Positions 7,334 to 15,130 of a DNA stretch of 20,854 nucleotides are shown here, one piece after another. The DNA is from JAAFHS01 sp043751715 (GTDB taxonomy: Bacteria; Pseudomonadota; Alphaproteobacteria; Rhodobacterales; Rhodobacteraceae): NCBI GenBank assembly GCA_043751715.1, contig JAYUZO010000137.1, positions 1 through 20,854 on the forward strand, written 5' to 3'. The translations under genes and the position numbers were made by a program. The number at the start of each line of letters is the position of its first letter. The first letter of the stretch is position 1. Below the pieces are notes generated by a model. The model was given only the letters and a program-made list of their open reading frames with translations, was not told where the DNA came from and made no database searches.

Positions 7334-8219
7334 TGGTATGCCCTTCGGCCAGCAACCGCGCCTTCAGGGCCGCGATATGATCGGGGCCAACCTCACAGCA
7401 GCCGCCCACGATACTGGCCCCTTGCGCCACCCACCCACAGGCGAAATCGGCATAGCGGGCGGGGGTCAGATCATGGCGGCGGAACAGGTCATCAACAGTG
7501 GGCTGTTCGGTTTTGAAATTGTCGGTGATATGGGTGAACCCGTTGGCATAGGCCCCGAACGGCAGACCAAAGCCGCGCAGAACGGCCATCGCGTCAGCCA
7601 TCGCCTCGGGCACTGAACAATTGGCCAGAATGGCCGCCGGGCGATACGTCTCGATCAGCCGTGCCAGTTCCGACAACGGTTCATCGGACCGCAGCAGGCG
7701 GCCGTCCTTGTCATTCACGCTGACTGACAGCCAGACCGGCAGCACCCGCCCCGCCCCCATCAGCGCGCCTTCGGCCCCGGCGATGGATGAGGCGGTTTCG
7801 ATCAGGAACAGATCGACATGCGGGGCCAGCAGGGCGGCGATTTCGGCATATTTTGCGGCAGCCACGTCCAATGCAGGGGTCAGATCGGGGCGATATGATG
7901 CCTCAAGCGGACCAAGCGACCCTGCAATCAGCCCGGACCCGTGTGCGTCGCGCGCCTGCACGGCCTGCATCAAAGCGCGCAGGTGCAGGCTGTGGAACAG
8001 GGGATCCAACCCCTGCAGGATCAACCGGTCATGGTGGATGGCATAGGTGTTGGTGGTGGCCACGGTCGCACCGGCGGCAAAGTAATCGGCATGGATCTGC
8101 CGCACCAGATCAGGGTGGTCAATCATCACGCGGGTGGCCCACAAGGGCGTGGGCGCATCACCTGACCGGGCCAGAAGTTCCTGCCCCATGCCGCCATCCA
8201 GTAAGGTAATCTGTACCAT
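7326..8219 (-). CDS. Homocysteine S-methyltransferase family protein
   Basis: The 297 residues form a single homocysteine-binding barrel like the MmuM/YitJ-N family, which moves a methyl group from a donor such as S-methylmethionine to homocysteine. LLDGGMGQELL opens the domain, TTNTYAIHH and SLGPLEASY follow, and the zinc cysteines are Cys201 (ANCSVPE) and the pair Cys274-Cys275 (GGCCEVGPDHI). No cobalamin or folate domain is present, so it is not MetH. The gene starts 23 bases after the decarboxylase stop and overlaps rluA, so it is probably co-transcribed with the arginine-type transamination genes. Its position next to them does not have an obvious metabolic reason. The true methyl donor cannot be read from the sequence. 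Confidence 0.9.
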   Translation of the reverse strand: MVQITLLDGGMGQELLARSGDAPTPLWATRVMIDHPDLVRQIHADYFAAGATVATTNTYAIHHDRLILQGLDPLFHSLHLRALMQAVQARDAHGSGLIAGSLGPLEASYRPDLTPALDVAAAKYAEIAALLAPHVDLFLIETASSIAGAEGALMGAGRVLPVWLSVSVNDKDGRLLRSDEPLSELARLIETYRPAAILANCSVPEAMADAMAVLRGFGLPFGAYANGFTHITDNFKTEQPTVDDLFRRHDLTPARYADFACGWVAQGASIVGGCCEVGPDHIAALKARLLAEGHTIV

Positions 8220-8242
8220 ATCGCTGGCTCCTTTTTCCCCGT

Positions 8243-9817
8243 TTACATGCCGGGGGCAGTAATCTCAATCATGCGCGGGCCAGTGGCGGGGGCCATCAGG
8301 GCGGCGTGCAGGGCGGCTGGGTCTGGCAGGATGCGGACAAAGGGCAGGTCGCAGGCGGCAGCGAACGGTTCCATGTTCAGCGGCGACGGGTGGCAGCCGA
8401 TGACGGGCGCACCGATATCCTGCATGGCTTGGGAAATTTCGCCGTAGCCTGCGTTGTTCCACACAACCCAGGTGATCGGCAGGCCTTCGTCAACTGATGT
8501 GCGCAATTCACCGGGGCTGAACTGCAACCCGCCATCGCCGATGATGCAGATCACCGGGCGACCGGAGGCGATGGCCGCCCCCACCGCAGCACCGGGACCG
8601 TAGCCAAGCGCACCAAACCCGGTGGCGGCGTTGAACCATGCGCCGGGAAAGGCCGCATCGTGATACAGGTTGCCCGCATATACCAGTTGGGTGCTATCCC
8701 CCACGATCAGCGCATCCGGCATGGCGGTGGACATGGCGCGCAGCAGGTTGACGTGGCCGCGGTAGGCGGGGGGCAGTTCATCCCATGCGGCCTTTCGCGC
8801 CATGGCAGCACGTGCGGCACCGTCTGCCCGCAGGGCGGCGGACATCAGTTGCGCAATGACCCCGGCGACATCACCTTGAACCGCAATCGCGGCCGGGTGG
8901 CGGGCCAGTTGCGCAGCACAAATATCCACGCGGATCATGCCAGCCAAGTCTGGCATGCCACCCCGCACATACATATCGTAATCGGTTGGCCCCAGTTCCG
9001 TGCCCAATGCCAGCACCTGATCCGCATCCGCAATCAGCGCGCGCACGGCGTTCAGGCTGGCCGAAGCGGGCACGCACAACGGGTGCCCTGCCATCAGCCC
9101 ACGGGCATTTGTGGTCAGCACCACTGGCGCATCCAGTGCCTCGGCCAGTGCAACCAACGCTGCGTCAGCCCGCACCGCCCCGCCTCCAGCCAGAATAACC
9201 GGCCTGCGCGCAAGGCTTAGCCTGTGGCGGGCCGCCTGAACCAACGCCGCATCCGGTGCAGCGTGCCGCACAATGGCCGCCACCCCCGGCACCGCGCAGG
9301 GCAATGGCATCACATCTGTCGGCACCTCTATGTGCACAGGCCCCGGACGCGCGCTCAACATCGCAGCCCACGCCGCATCCAGCACGGGGCCAAGATCATC
9401 AGGCCCGGTCACCTGAAATGTCGGGCACAGGGGGGCCACCATCGCTGCCTGATCCGGCAATTCATGCAGCAGGCCAAGCCCCCGCCCCAACGTATCACGC
9501 CGGTTCACCCCCGATATCACCAGCATCGGAATCGAATCCGCCTTTGCCTGCCCCATGGCTGTCAGCGCATTCAGCAGCCCCGGCCCGGTAATGACAAACG
9601 CCACCCCTGGCCGCCCGGTGGCCCGCGCATAGCCGTCAGCGGCAAAGGCCGCACCCTGTTCGTGGCGCATGGTCACATGCCGCACGCCTGATCCGGCCAG
9701 CCCGCGATACAATTCCACTGTGTGCACGCCCGGAATGCCGAACACCACATCCACACCGCGTGCCCGCAGGCCTGAGACCAAGGCTTGGCCAACAGTATGC
9801 GGGGGGGCTGCGGTCAT
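8243..9817 (-). CDS. ThDP-dependent 2-oxoacid decarboxylase, AruI-like (5-guanidino-2-oxopentanoate decarboxylase)
   Basis: This is a thiamine-diphosphate enzyme of 524 residues. Domain order is N-terminal pyrimidine-binding (about 1-170, with catalytic Glu53 in RHEQGAAFAADGYAR), central (about 185-325) and C-terminal PP domain with GDGG at 427-430 and the closing NN at 454-455. The opening, GQALVSGLRARGVDVVFGIPGVHTVELYRGL, resembles AruI of Pseudomonas aeruginosa, which decarboxylates 2-oxoarginine to 4-guanidinobutyraldehyde. The adjoining AruH-like aminotransferase, which overlaps it by 4 bases (ATGA), supports that reading. Acetolactate synthase is less likely because the match to AruI is closer and no small regulatory subunit is nearby. 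The substrate assignment is inference from similarity and context, not shown by residues I can check. Confidence 0.82.
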   Translation of the reverse strand: MTAAPPHTVGQALVSGLRARGVDVVFGIPGVHTVELYRGLAGSGVRHVTMRHEQGAAFAADGYARATGRPGVAFVITGPGLLNALTAMGQAKADSIPMLVISGVNRRDTLGRGLGLLHELPDQAAMVAPLCPTFQVTGPDDLGPVLDAAWAAMLSARPGPVHIEVPTDVMPLPCAVPGVAAIVRHAAPDAALVQAARHRLSLARRPVILAGGGAVRADAALVALAEALDAPVVLTTNARGLMAGHPLCVPASASLNAVRALIADADQVLALGTELGPTDYDMYVRGGMPDLAGMIRVDICAAQLARHPAAIAVQGDVAGVIAQLMSAALRADGAARAAMARKAAWDELPPAYRGHVNLLRAMSTAMPDALIVGDSTQLVYAGNLYHDAAFPGAWFNAATGFGALGYGPGAAVGAAIASGRPVICIIGDGGLQFSPGELRTSVDEGLPITWVVWNNAGYGEISQAMQDIGAPVIGCHPSPLNMEPFAAACDLPFVRILPDPAALHAALMAPATGPRMIEITAPGM

Positions 9818-10995
9818 GCCGCCATCCGCGTTTGCGCAAACCGCGAAATCCGGCGCGCCGCCTCGGCAATCAGATCATCCGGCTGGGTCAGCGACACACG
9901 CACCCACCCCGCCAGAGCCTGCCCGAAACTTTCCCCCGGCATCACCGCCACATCGGCCGCCTCCAGCAATGCCATGGCAAAGGCCTCACCACTCATCCCG
10001 GTTTCGCGGGCATCAATCAGCGCGAACATGCCGGCTTCGGGCCGATGCACATGCAGGCCGTTCGCGCCCGAAAGCCCATCAGCCAGCACACCCGCCCGGC
10101 GACAAAAGCGTTCGACCATGCCGGGGGCAACAGGCGATGGGCTGGACACCGCCATGGCCGTGGCGTCGGCAATAAAGGGCTGATTGCCGAACAACATGGT
10201 TTCCGCCAAGGGCAAGGCGCGGTCACAAAACGCCTCTGGCCCCACACACCAGCCGGACCGGAAGCCCGGTGCGGCATGGCTTTTGCTGATGGATGCACAG
10301 ACGACCACCCGGTCGGCAAGTGCTGGGTCAGACAAGGGCGATGCAAAGGGCACGCCGTCAAACACCATTTCCTCATACACCTCGTCGCAGACGATCCACA
10401 GATCATGCTTTACCGCCAAGGCCCCAAGTGCTGCCAGATCAGCCGCCGTCAAAACGGCACCGGTGGGGTTATGCGGCGTGTTCAGGAACAAAACGCGGCT
10501 GTGCTGCGTGATCCGCGCCGCCACATCTGCCGCCCGCATGCGAAAGCCCGCCTCGGGGCGCAGGGGGACGGGCACCATGGTGGCCCCGGTGGCCGCGATG
10601 ATACCTTCATAGGTGGCATACATCGGATCACCCACCAGCACCTCATCCCCCGGCCCCAGCAGGGTTTGCATTACTGCATAAAGCACGGTTTGCGTGCCGG
10701 GAAACGCCATGACCTGCGCAGGCGAAATCACCCTGCCCCGCCGCGCCGTATACCGCGCCGCAAGGGCCTGTACCAACGCAGGCTCACCCCGCCCGTTGGA
10801 ATAGCCCATGCGCCCGGCCATCATCGCATCTGCTGCCGCCTGCAACAGCGCGGGGGGCGTGGCGACATCAGGCTCACCTATCGTCAGTTCAATAATCGGG
10901 CGGCCCGCCGCGCGCAGGGCCCTTGCCCGCGCATGCACCGCCCATTTGGCGCCGCCAAGGCCCGCCAACCGATCTGTCACCGGGGCAAAACGCAT
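9814..10995 (-). CDS. PLP aminotransferase, AruH-like (arginine:pyruvate transaminase)
   Basis: This fold-type I class I aminotransferase has 393 residues. Key residues are Asn176 (NTPHNPTG), Asp204 (CDEVYEEM), the PLP-binding Lys238 (SISKSH) and Arg246. The segment LYAVMQTLLGPGDEVLVGDPMYATYE followed by VPVPLRPEAGFRMRAADVAARIT closely resembles AruH of P. aeruginosa, which moves the amino group of arginine to pyruvate. The start codon follows the TetR stop directly (TGAATG), and the 3' end overlaps the decarboxylase, so the three genes are tightly coupled. A general aspartate or aromatic aminotransferase role remains possible, but the AruI-like partner argues for 2-oxoarginine production. 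No downstream dehydrogenase or guanidinobutyrase gene is in this window. Confidence 0.8.
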   Translation of the reverse strand: MRFAPVTDRLAGLGGAKWAVHARARALRAAGRPIIELTIGEPDVATPPALLQAAADAMMAGRMGYSNGRGEPALVQALAARYTARRGRVISPAQVMAFPGTQTVLYAVMQTLLGPGDEVLVGDPMYATYEGIIAATGATMVPVPLRPEAGFRMRAADVAARITQHSRVLFLNTPHNPTGAVLTAADLAALGALAVKHDLWIVCDEVYEEMVFDGVPFASPLSDPALADRVVVCASISKSHAAPGFRSGWCVGPEAFCDRALPLAETMLFGNQPFIADATAMAVSSPSPVAPGMVERFCRRAGVLADGLSGANGLHVHRPEAGMFALIDARETGMSGEAFAMALLEAADVAVMPGESFGQALAGWVRVSLTQPDDLIAEAARRISRFAQTRMAA

Positions 10996-11640
10996 TCAAC
11001 TCTCCGCTGGTAGGGCTGCTTTCAGGTCCAATCCCAGCAAAGCCCCGATGGCGTCAAGCCCGATTGCGGCAAGCGTGTCGGGATCAAGCGTTTCCGGCTG
11101 CAAAGACCCTTCAAACCACAACCCGTCAATCATGCCATTGCACGCCGTCGCCAATGCGCGAATGTCCAGCGGCGGCTTGCCGCTGTGCTGTGGCAGGGCG
11201 CTGATCAGATCCTCCCACTGGCCCCGAAACGCCTGATAGGTGCTGGCATGTGCCGCCCGCATGGCCATATCCGCCCGGATGGCCGGTACAAACCCCGCCC
11301 ATGCAATCAGCGCGCCCGGTTCCATCACCGACGGGCGCAACCAGTTGACCACGCAAACCGCCACGCGCGTAACCGCATCACCGGGGATTGCATCAATCGC
11401 GGCTTTGTTTTCCGCAGCCATCCGCGCCATCATGGCGACATAGGCCGTGCGCGACAACTCATCCTTGTTGGAAAAATAATGCCGGATCAGCCCCGGCGTG
11501 ACACCTGCACGTTCAGCAATGGCGCGCACGGTGGCTGCCCCCGGCCCGCTTTCGGCCACGATTTCCATTGCGGCGGTGATCAGTGCATCGCGCCTGCGTT
11601 CCTCGCCCTCGCGACGGTAAGCGCGCCGTTCAACTGGCAT
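10996..11640 (-). CDS. TetR family transcriptional regulator (BetI-like)
   Basis: This is a predicted ligand-responsive DNA-binding repressor of 214 residues. The N-terminal helix-turn-helix is clear: RDALITAAMEIVAESGPGAATVRAIAERAGVTPGLIRHYFSNKDEL at about residues 18-62. The ligand domain resembles the BetI subgroup (LIAWAGFVPAIR..., then ATACNGMIDGLWFEGSL near the end). The stop codon touches the aminotransferase start, so it heads the arginine-type operon and probably controls it and itself. A perfect 18-bp palindrome about 80 bases upstream is the likely binding site. The effector could be arginine or a 2-oxo product, but that is a guess from context. Confidence 0.9.
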   Translation of the reverse strand: MPVERRAYRREGEERRRDALITAAMEIVAESGPGAATVRAIAERAGVTPGLIRHYFSNKDELSRTAYVAMMARMAAENKAAIDAIPGDAVTRVAVCVVNWLRPSVMEPGALIAWAGFVPAIRADMAMRAAHASTYQAFRGQWEDLISALPQHSGKPPLDIRALATACNGMIDGLWFEGSLQPETLDPDTLAAIGLDAIGALLGLDLKAALPAES

Positions 11641-11721
11641 CGCAATTCATCCATTTCCAAAATGATCAAAGGAGTACTGTCGATGTGGCTCTAGGATAGT
11701 GGGGCAATGTCGATTTAATTC

Positions 11722-11739
11722 AAGCTGACATGTCAGCTT
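11722..11739. promoter_or_regulatory. 18-bp perfect palindrome, candidate TetR operator
   Basis: AAGCTGACATGTCAGCTT is a perfect inverted repeat without a spacer, located 82 bases upstream of the TetR start and in the 126-base gap after the cation transporter gene. Its length suits a TetR dimer site. A weak minus-strand promoter, TTGAAT (11723-11718) and TATCCT (11698-11693) with a long 19-base spacer, overlaps its edge. The palindrome is seen directly; the regulator link is inferred. Confidence 0.65.
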
Positions 11740-11766
11740 TGCATACGAATTCTGATCCGGCCAGCT

Positions 11767-12648
11767 TTACGGGATTTTCGCCACATCTTTGTGAATGATC
11801 ACATCTGCCTGCGGATAGGCCGCAAGGATCGCCCGCCGCAGGCCCGCGCCGATGGCATGGGCATCACGCAGTGATTGATCACCGTCCAGTTCGATATGCA
11901 GGTTGACGAAAATGCGGCTGCCCGCGGTGCGGGTTTTCAGATCGTGATACCCGCGCACACCCGGCCAATCGGCGGCAATCGCCGCAATGCCTGCAATGAT
12001 GGCGGGGGCGGCGGCGCGGTCCATCAACGCGTCCCATGCGCCCCGGCCAATGCGCAATGCGCCAAGCGCCAGCATGCCCGCAGCAGCCAGCGCCACAACC
12101 GAATCCACCTGCCCCAGACCCAGTGAAGATGATGCCCACAGCGCCACAATGGCACCCGCGTTGGGCACCAGATCACCCAGATAATGCAGCCGGTCCGCCG
12201 CCACCACGCGGCTGCCGGTCTGACGCGCGACACGGCCCTGCCACAGCACCAACCCGCCCGTCAGCACGATCGAGATGACCATCACCACAATCCCGCGCCC
12301 TTCGGCCGTCAAGGGTGCCGGATTGGCCGACAGCAGGCGCTGCGTTGCGGCACCGGCAATCACCACGGCGGAAATGGCGATGAACGCAGCCTGCGCCAGC
12401 GATGCAAGGTCTTCGACCGAGCTATGGCCAAAGGCGTGGTCTTCGTCGGCGGGCTTGGCGGCATAAACGATAGCGGCGATGGCACCCAGGGACACCATCA
12501 GATCAAGCGCACTGTCGGCCAGCGATACAGCAACGGTCAGTGCCGCGGTTTCCGACAGCGCCCACAGTTTCAGCGCCACCAGCACGGCGGCCACCAGCAC
12601 GGACGCAAGGCCCGCTGACAGGTTCAGCTGATGTTTGCCTTCGGTCAT
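11767..12648 (-). CDS. Cation diffusion facilitator transporter (FieF/YiiP-like)
   Basis: This inner-membrane proton-coupled exporter of divalent metals (Zn, Fe, Cd or Mn) has 293 residues. About six hydrophobic segments span residues 13-190. The transport site is exactly family-like: Asp45 and Asp49 (LADSALD) in the second helix and His155 and Asp159 (HYLGD) in the fifth. The loop DEDHAFGH supplies Asp68, His71 and His75, matching the second metal site of E. coli FieF. The C-terminal cytoplasmic ferredoxin-like domain covers about 205-293 (GVRGYHDLKTRTAGSRIFVNLHIELD). The Asp-Asp-His-Asp set favours Zn/Cd/Fe over Mn-specific members. It lies 60 bases after the SH3-protein gene and may share its transcript. 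Confidence 0.93.
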   Translation of the reverse strand: MTEGKHQLNLSAGLASVLVAAVLVALKLWALSETAALTVAVSLADSALDLMVSLGAIAAIVYAAKPADEDHAFGHSSVEDLASLAQAAFIAISAVVIAGAATQRLLSANPAPLTAEGRGIVVMVISIVLTGGLVLWQGRVARQTGSRVVAADRLHYLGDLVPNAGAIVALWASSSLGLGQVDSVVALAAAGMLALGALRIGRGAWDALMDRAAAPAIIAGIAAIAADWPGVRGYHDLKTRTAGSRIFVNLHIELDGDQSLRDAHAIGAGLRRAILAAYPQADVIIHKDVAKIP

Positions 12649-12708
12649 TGCGCGCGCCTTTCGTCCGGGCGGCAGTAGCCGACGGCGGGGGCCAAGATCA
12701 AGCGCCGA

Positions 12709-13374
12709 TCATTCCACCACTTCGTCAGGCGTCACACCCCACAGCGCCGTCTTGCGCACCCAGGCGCGGGTGCCGTCCACGTTCATGCGGCACCAGTCGG
12801 CGTTGCATTCCAACAGGCGGCCCACCACGCCCGCCTCGGCCTGAAATGCCACACGCGCGGCATCATCCGGATCATCGCGGAAATCAGCCATATCCGCCGT
12901 CACAAGCGCCGACCGCACGCCCGACAGCAGCGTGTAATGCACCCAGCCCCCCACGCCCTCCTGATCTTCGATCCGCCGCCAGTTTTCAAACTCCGCCGTT
13001 ACGCGCAAAGGCATGCCCGCGCGGGTGAAGACCCAGTCGATGCGGTGGGTCAGGCCGGGTCCGCGCCGCGCATTGCCTTCGTTGGTTTTCAGCGTGACAA
13101 AGCGGGGCAAAGGCAGGTTTGTGACCGCCCCACGGTTCGGGTCGCGTGGTGCCTCATCTGGTGTGGCGGCTGCGGTCGCCACCGGGGCCACAGCCGGTTG
13201 CAGTGCAGCTGTCGCATCCACGGCAGGCGCAGGTTCAGCGGCGGCGCCAGAAATCTCGATCAGATCAGCCGGGCGCGCCGGTGGTGCCTGACGCGCCAGG
13301 TCACCTTCGGCCATGGCCATGCCGGCCCATCCCAAAGCCAACGCAACTGCGCCAATCACCCGACGGATACCCAT
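12709..13374 (-). CDS. Exported SH3-like domain protein
   Basis: The predicted 221-residue protein has a signal peptide (MGIRRVIGAVALALGWAGMAMA, cleavage near residue 22), then a Pro/Ala-rich linker to about residue 95. A bacterial SH3 domain follows: LPLPRFVTLKTNEGNARRGPG, then WRRIEDQEGVGGWVHYTLLSG. A second SH3-like half ends with CNADWCRMNVDGTRAWVRKTALWG, whose two cysteines may pair. The function is unknown; such proteins are usually periplasmic and linked to the cell wall. The open frame continues upstream to 13506, but the signal peptide fixes the start at 13374. It is divergent from the D-2-hydroxyacid dehydrogenase gene, with 120 bases between starts. Confidence 0.85.
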   Translation of the reverse strand: MGIRRVIGAVALALGWAGMAMAEGDLARQAPPARPADLIEISGAAAEPAPAVDATAALQPAVAPVATAAATPDEAPRDPNRGAVTNLPLPRFVTLKTNEGNARRGPGLTHRIDWVFTRAGMPLRVTAEFENWRRIEDQEGVGGWVHYTLLSGVRSALVTADMADFRDDPDDAARVAFQAEAGVVGRLLECNADWCRMNVDGTRAWVRKTALWGVTPDEVVE

Positions 13375-13494
13375 AAACGCCCTCTGCCGCCTGCGGGCCC
13401 GTGTAGCGGACCACATGACAGGGGCTTGCTTCGCCCCCTTATCCGGCACACCTTGCCACCAGTTGCCCGTCAAGAAAAGCCCAAGGAAAACGGA

Positions 13495-14481
13495 ATGGCC
13501 CCACAACGTCTAAGTGTTGTCGTAACGCGACGCCTGCCTGATGCGGTTGAGACCCGCCTGAAGGAACTTTTCGACGTGCGCCTGCGCGATCCTGACACGC
13601 GGATGACACGCGAAGAACTGGCGCAGGCGATGCGCGAAGCGGATGTGATTGTGCCCACGATCGGTGATCCGATTGATGCCGCGATGATCGGGCAGGCGGG
13701 TGACCGGCTGAAACTGATCGCGAATTACGGCGCGGGGGTGGACCATATTGATGTGGCCACAGCGCGGCAGCGCGGCATTCTGGTATCAAACACGCCGGGT
13801 GTGGTGACGGAAGATACCGCCGATATGGTGATGGCGCTGATCCTGTCTGTCACCCGGCAAATCCCCCAAGGGCTGGCGCTGATGCAATCGGGTGACTGGC
13901 CGGGATGGTCACCCATGGCCAACCTTGGCGGGCGCATTGGCGGGCGGCGGCTGGGCATTCTGGGTATGGGGCGTATCGGGCAGGCCGTGGCGCGGCGGGG
14001 ACGGGCCTTTGGCATGCAGGTGCATTACCACAACCGCAAACGCCTGCGCCCCGAGGTGGAGGCTGAACTGGAGGCGACATGGTGGGAAAGTCTGGACCAG
14101 ATGGTGGCGCGGATGGACATCCTTTCAGTCAACTGCCCGCATACGCCTTCGACCTTTCATTTGCTGAATGCACGGCGGCTGAAACTGATGAAACCAAGTG
14201 CGGTGATCGTGAACACCTCTCGCGGTGAGGTGATTGACGAAAACGCGCTGACGCGCGCCTTGCGGGCGGGCGAATTGGCGGGGGCGGGGCTGGATGTGTT
14301 TGAACACGGGGCGGATGTGAACCCGCGCCTGCGCGAGTTGCCGAACGTGGTGCTGCTGCCGCATATGGGCAGTGCAACGCTGGAGGGCCGGGTGGAGATG
14401 GGCGAAAAGGTGATCATCAACATCAAGACCTTTGCCGATGGTCACAGGCCACCCGATCAGGTAGTGCCGGGGATGTTGTGA
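13495..14481 (+). CDS. D-2-hydroxyacid dehydrogenase (glyoxylate/hydroxypyruvate reductase type)
   Basis: This NAD(P)H-dependent enzyme reduces 2-oxoacids such as glyoxylate or hydroxypyruvate; it has 328 residues. The substrate domain has ANYGAGVDHIDVATARQRGILVSNTPG. The Rossmann motif is GILGMGRIGQA (Gly157, Gly159, Gly162). The catalytic set is Arg243 (NTSRGEVID), Glu270 (LDVFEHG) and His290 (LPHMGSAT). After the Rossmann glycines the sequence reads VHYHNRKR, with basic residues that could favour NADPH over NAD. Frames upstream of 13495 stay open but lack family similarity; AAGGA precedes the ATG by 8 bases. It is followed after 4 bases by a PemK/MazF-like gene. Confidence 0.93.
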   Translation: MAPQRLSVVVTRRLPDAVETRLKELFDVRLRDPDTRMTREELAQAMREADVIVPTIGDPIDAAMIGQAGDRLKLIANYGAGVDHIDVATARQRGILVSNTPGVVTEDTADMVMALILSVTRQIPQGLALMQSGDWPGWSPMANLGGRIGGRRLGILGMGRIGQAVARRGRAFGMQVHYHNRKRLRPEVEAELEATWWESLDQMVARMDILSVNCPHTPSTFHLLNARRLKLMKPSAVIVNTSRGEVIDENALTRALRAGELAGAGLDVFEHGADVNPRLRELPNVVLLPHMGSATLEGRVEMGEKVIINIKTFADGHRPPDQVVPGML

Positions 14482-14485
14482 TCTG

Positions 14486-14896
14486 ATGCCGATCCAGTTT
14501 GCCCCAGCACAGGGCACGATTGTAACGGTCGATTTTGACCAGGGTTTTCGTGCGCCCGAAATGGTAAAGCGTCGCCTTGCCATCGTGATTTCGCCACGGA
14601 TCAAGGAGCGTGGCAAACTGAACACCGTGGTACCGCTGAGCACAACTGTACCTTTGAAGGTCATGCCGTATCATTGCCAACTTGATATCCCGTTCCAGCT
14701 TCCCGCCTTTTGGAATCAGCAAATGTGCTGGGTGAAGGGCGATATGATCAACGCAGTTGGCTTTCACCGGGTTGATCTGCTGTGTCTTGGCAAAGATCAC
14801 CAAGGCAAGCGCATCTATCAAGATAAAGTCTTGCCTGCAGCCACCTTGCAGCGCGTGCAACAATGTGTGTTGCATTCGATTGGTCTGGGACCTTGA
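14486..14896 (+). CDS. PemK/MazF-like toxin family protein without an antitoxin
   Basis: The 136-residue protein has the start of the MazF fold, GTIVTVDFDQGFRAPEMVKRRLAIVISP, followed by TVVPLSTT near residue 47 and WVKGDMINAVGF near 82. MazF-type proteins are RNA-cutting endonucleases normally paired with a small antitoxin gene just upstream. Here the upstream neighbour, 4 bases away, is the dehydrogenase, and no antitoxin-sized gene is seen on either side. A hand count over 14641-14820 gives 89 of 180 G+C (49%), against 82 of 120 (68%) at 14221-14340 in the dehydrogenase, which suggests acquisition by transfer. It may be a non-toxic relative; the family contains many stand-alone members in this group. 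Confidence 0.85.
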   Translation: MPIQFAPAQGTIVTVDFDQGFRAPEMVKRRLAIVISPRIKERGKLNTVVPLSTTVPLKVMPYHCQLDIPFQLPAFWNQQMCWVKGDMINAVGFHRVDLLCLGKDHQGKRIYQDKVLPAATLQRVQQCVLHSIGLGP

Positions 14897-15045
14897 ACAA
14901 ATGCTCTTTTGGGAAATCCCTCCTCCTGTTCGGGGCGCTGCTAACGCATCCCCATTAAGACCCCAACCGGGGCCATGGGCCAACTGGCGATTGCAAGCTC
15001 TGACCCATGCTGTAAGGCCCCGCCCCGTGCGGGGCTTTGCTTTTT
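14897..15045 (+). ncRNA. Structured non-coding stretch, candidate small RNA or long 3' UTR
   Basis: No gene fits here. On the plus strand a C-rich single-strand motif CCCTCCTCCTG (14928-14938) complements Shine-Dalgarno sequences. It is followed by hairpin CCCC-AACC-GGGG (14961-14972), a stem CATGGG (14974-14979) with CCCATG (15004-15009), and the intrinsic terminator at 15014-15045. This order is what an alphaproteobacterial trans-acting sRNA of the anti-SD type would look like. It could equally be the 3' end of the MazF-like transcript. No promoter was identified with confidence. Confidence 0.35.
15014..15045 (+). terminator. Rho-independent terminator
   Basis: GCCCCGC (15017-15023) and GCGGGGC (15029-15035) form a perfect 7-base stem with loop CCCGT; three more pairs (A-T, A-T and a G-T wobble) can extend it. 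It is followed by TTTGCTTTTT (15036-15045). This is the strongest intrinsic terminator in the window and ends plus-strand transcription before lolA. Confidence 0.85.
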
Positions 15046-15130
15046 CAGGCGCCCCAAATGTTTCGGCGTCTCTCTGCCTTGTGACAGAATGGGGGATGCA
15101 GGGCGCGGGCTAAGGGATTATCTTGTGGTG

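Noticed and set aside
8243..9817. Acetolactate synthase large subunit
   Set aside because: The N-terminal GIPGVHTVELYRGL region and the adjoining AruH-like gene fit a 2-oxoarginine decarboxylase better, and no small subunit is adjacent.
9760..11013. Plus-strand open frame of about 417 codons opposite the AruH-like gene
   Set aside because: Antisense to a gene with all PLP-enzyme residues; composition is His/Arg/Pro-rich and no domain is visible.
14423..14983. Minus-strand open frame of 186 codons opposite the MazF-like gene, considered as an antitoxin
   Set aside because: Its content mirrors the MazF-like gene and it has no antitoxin DNA-binding fold; it is longer than a typical antitoxin.
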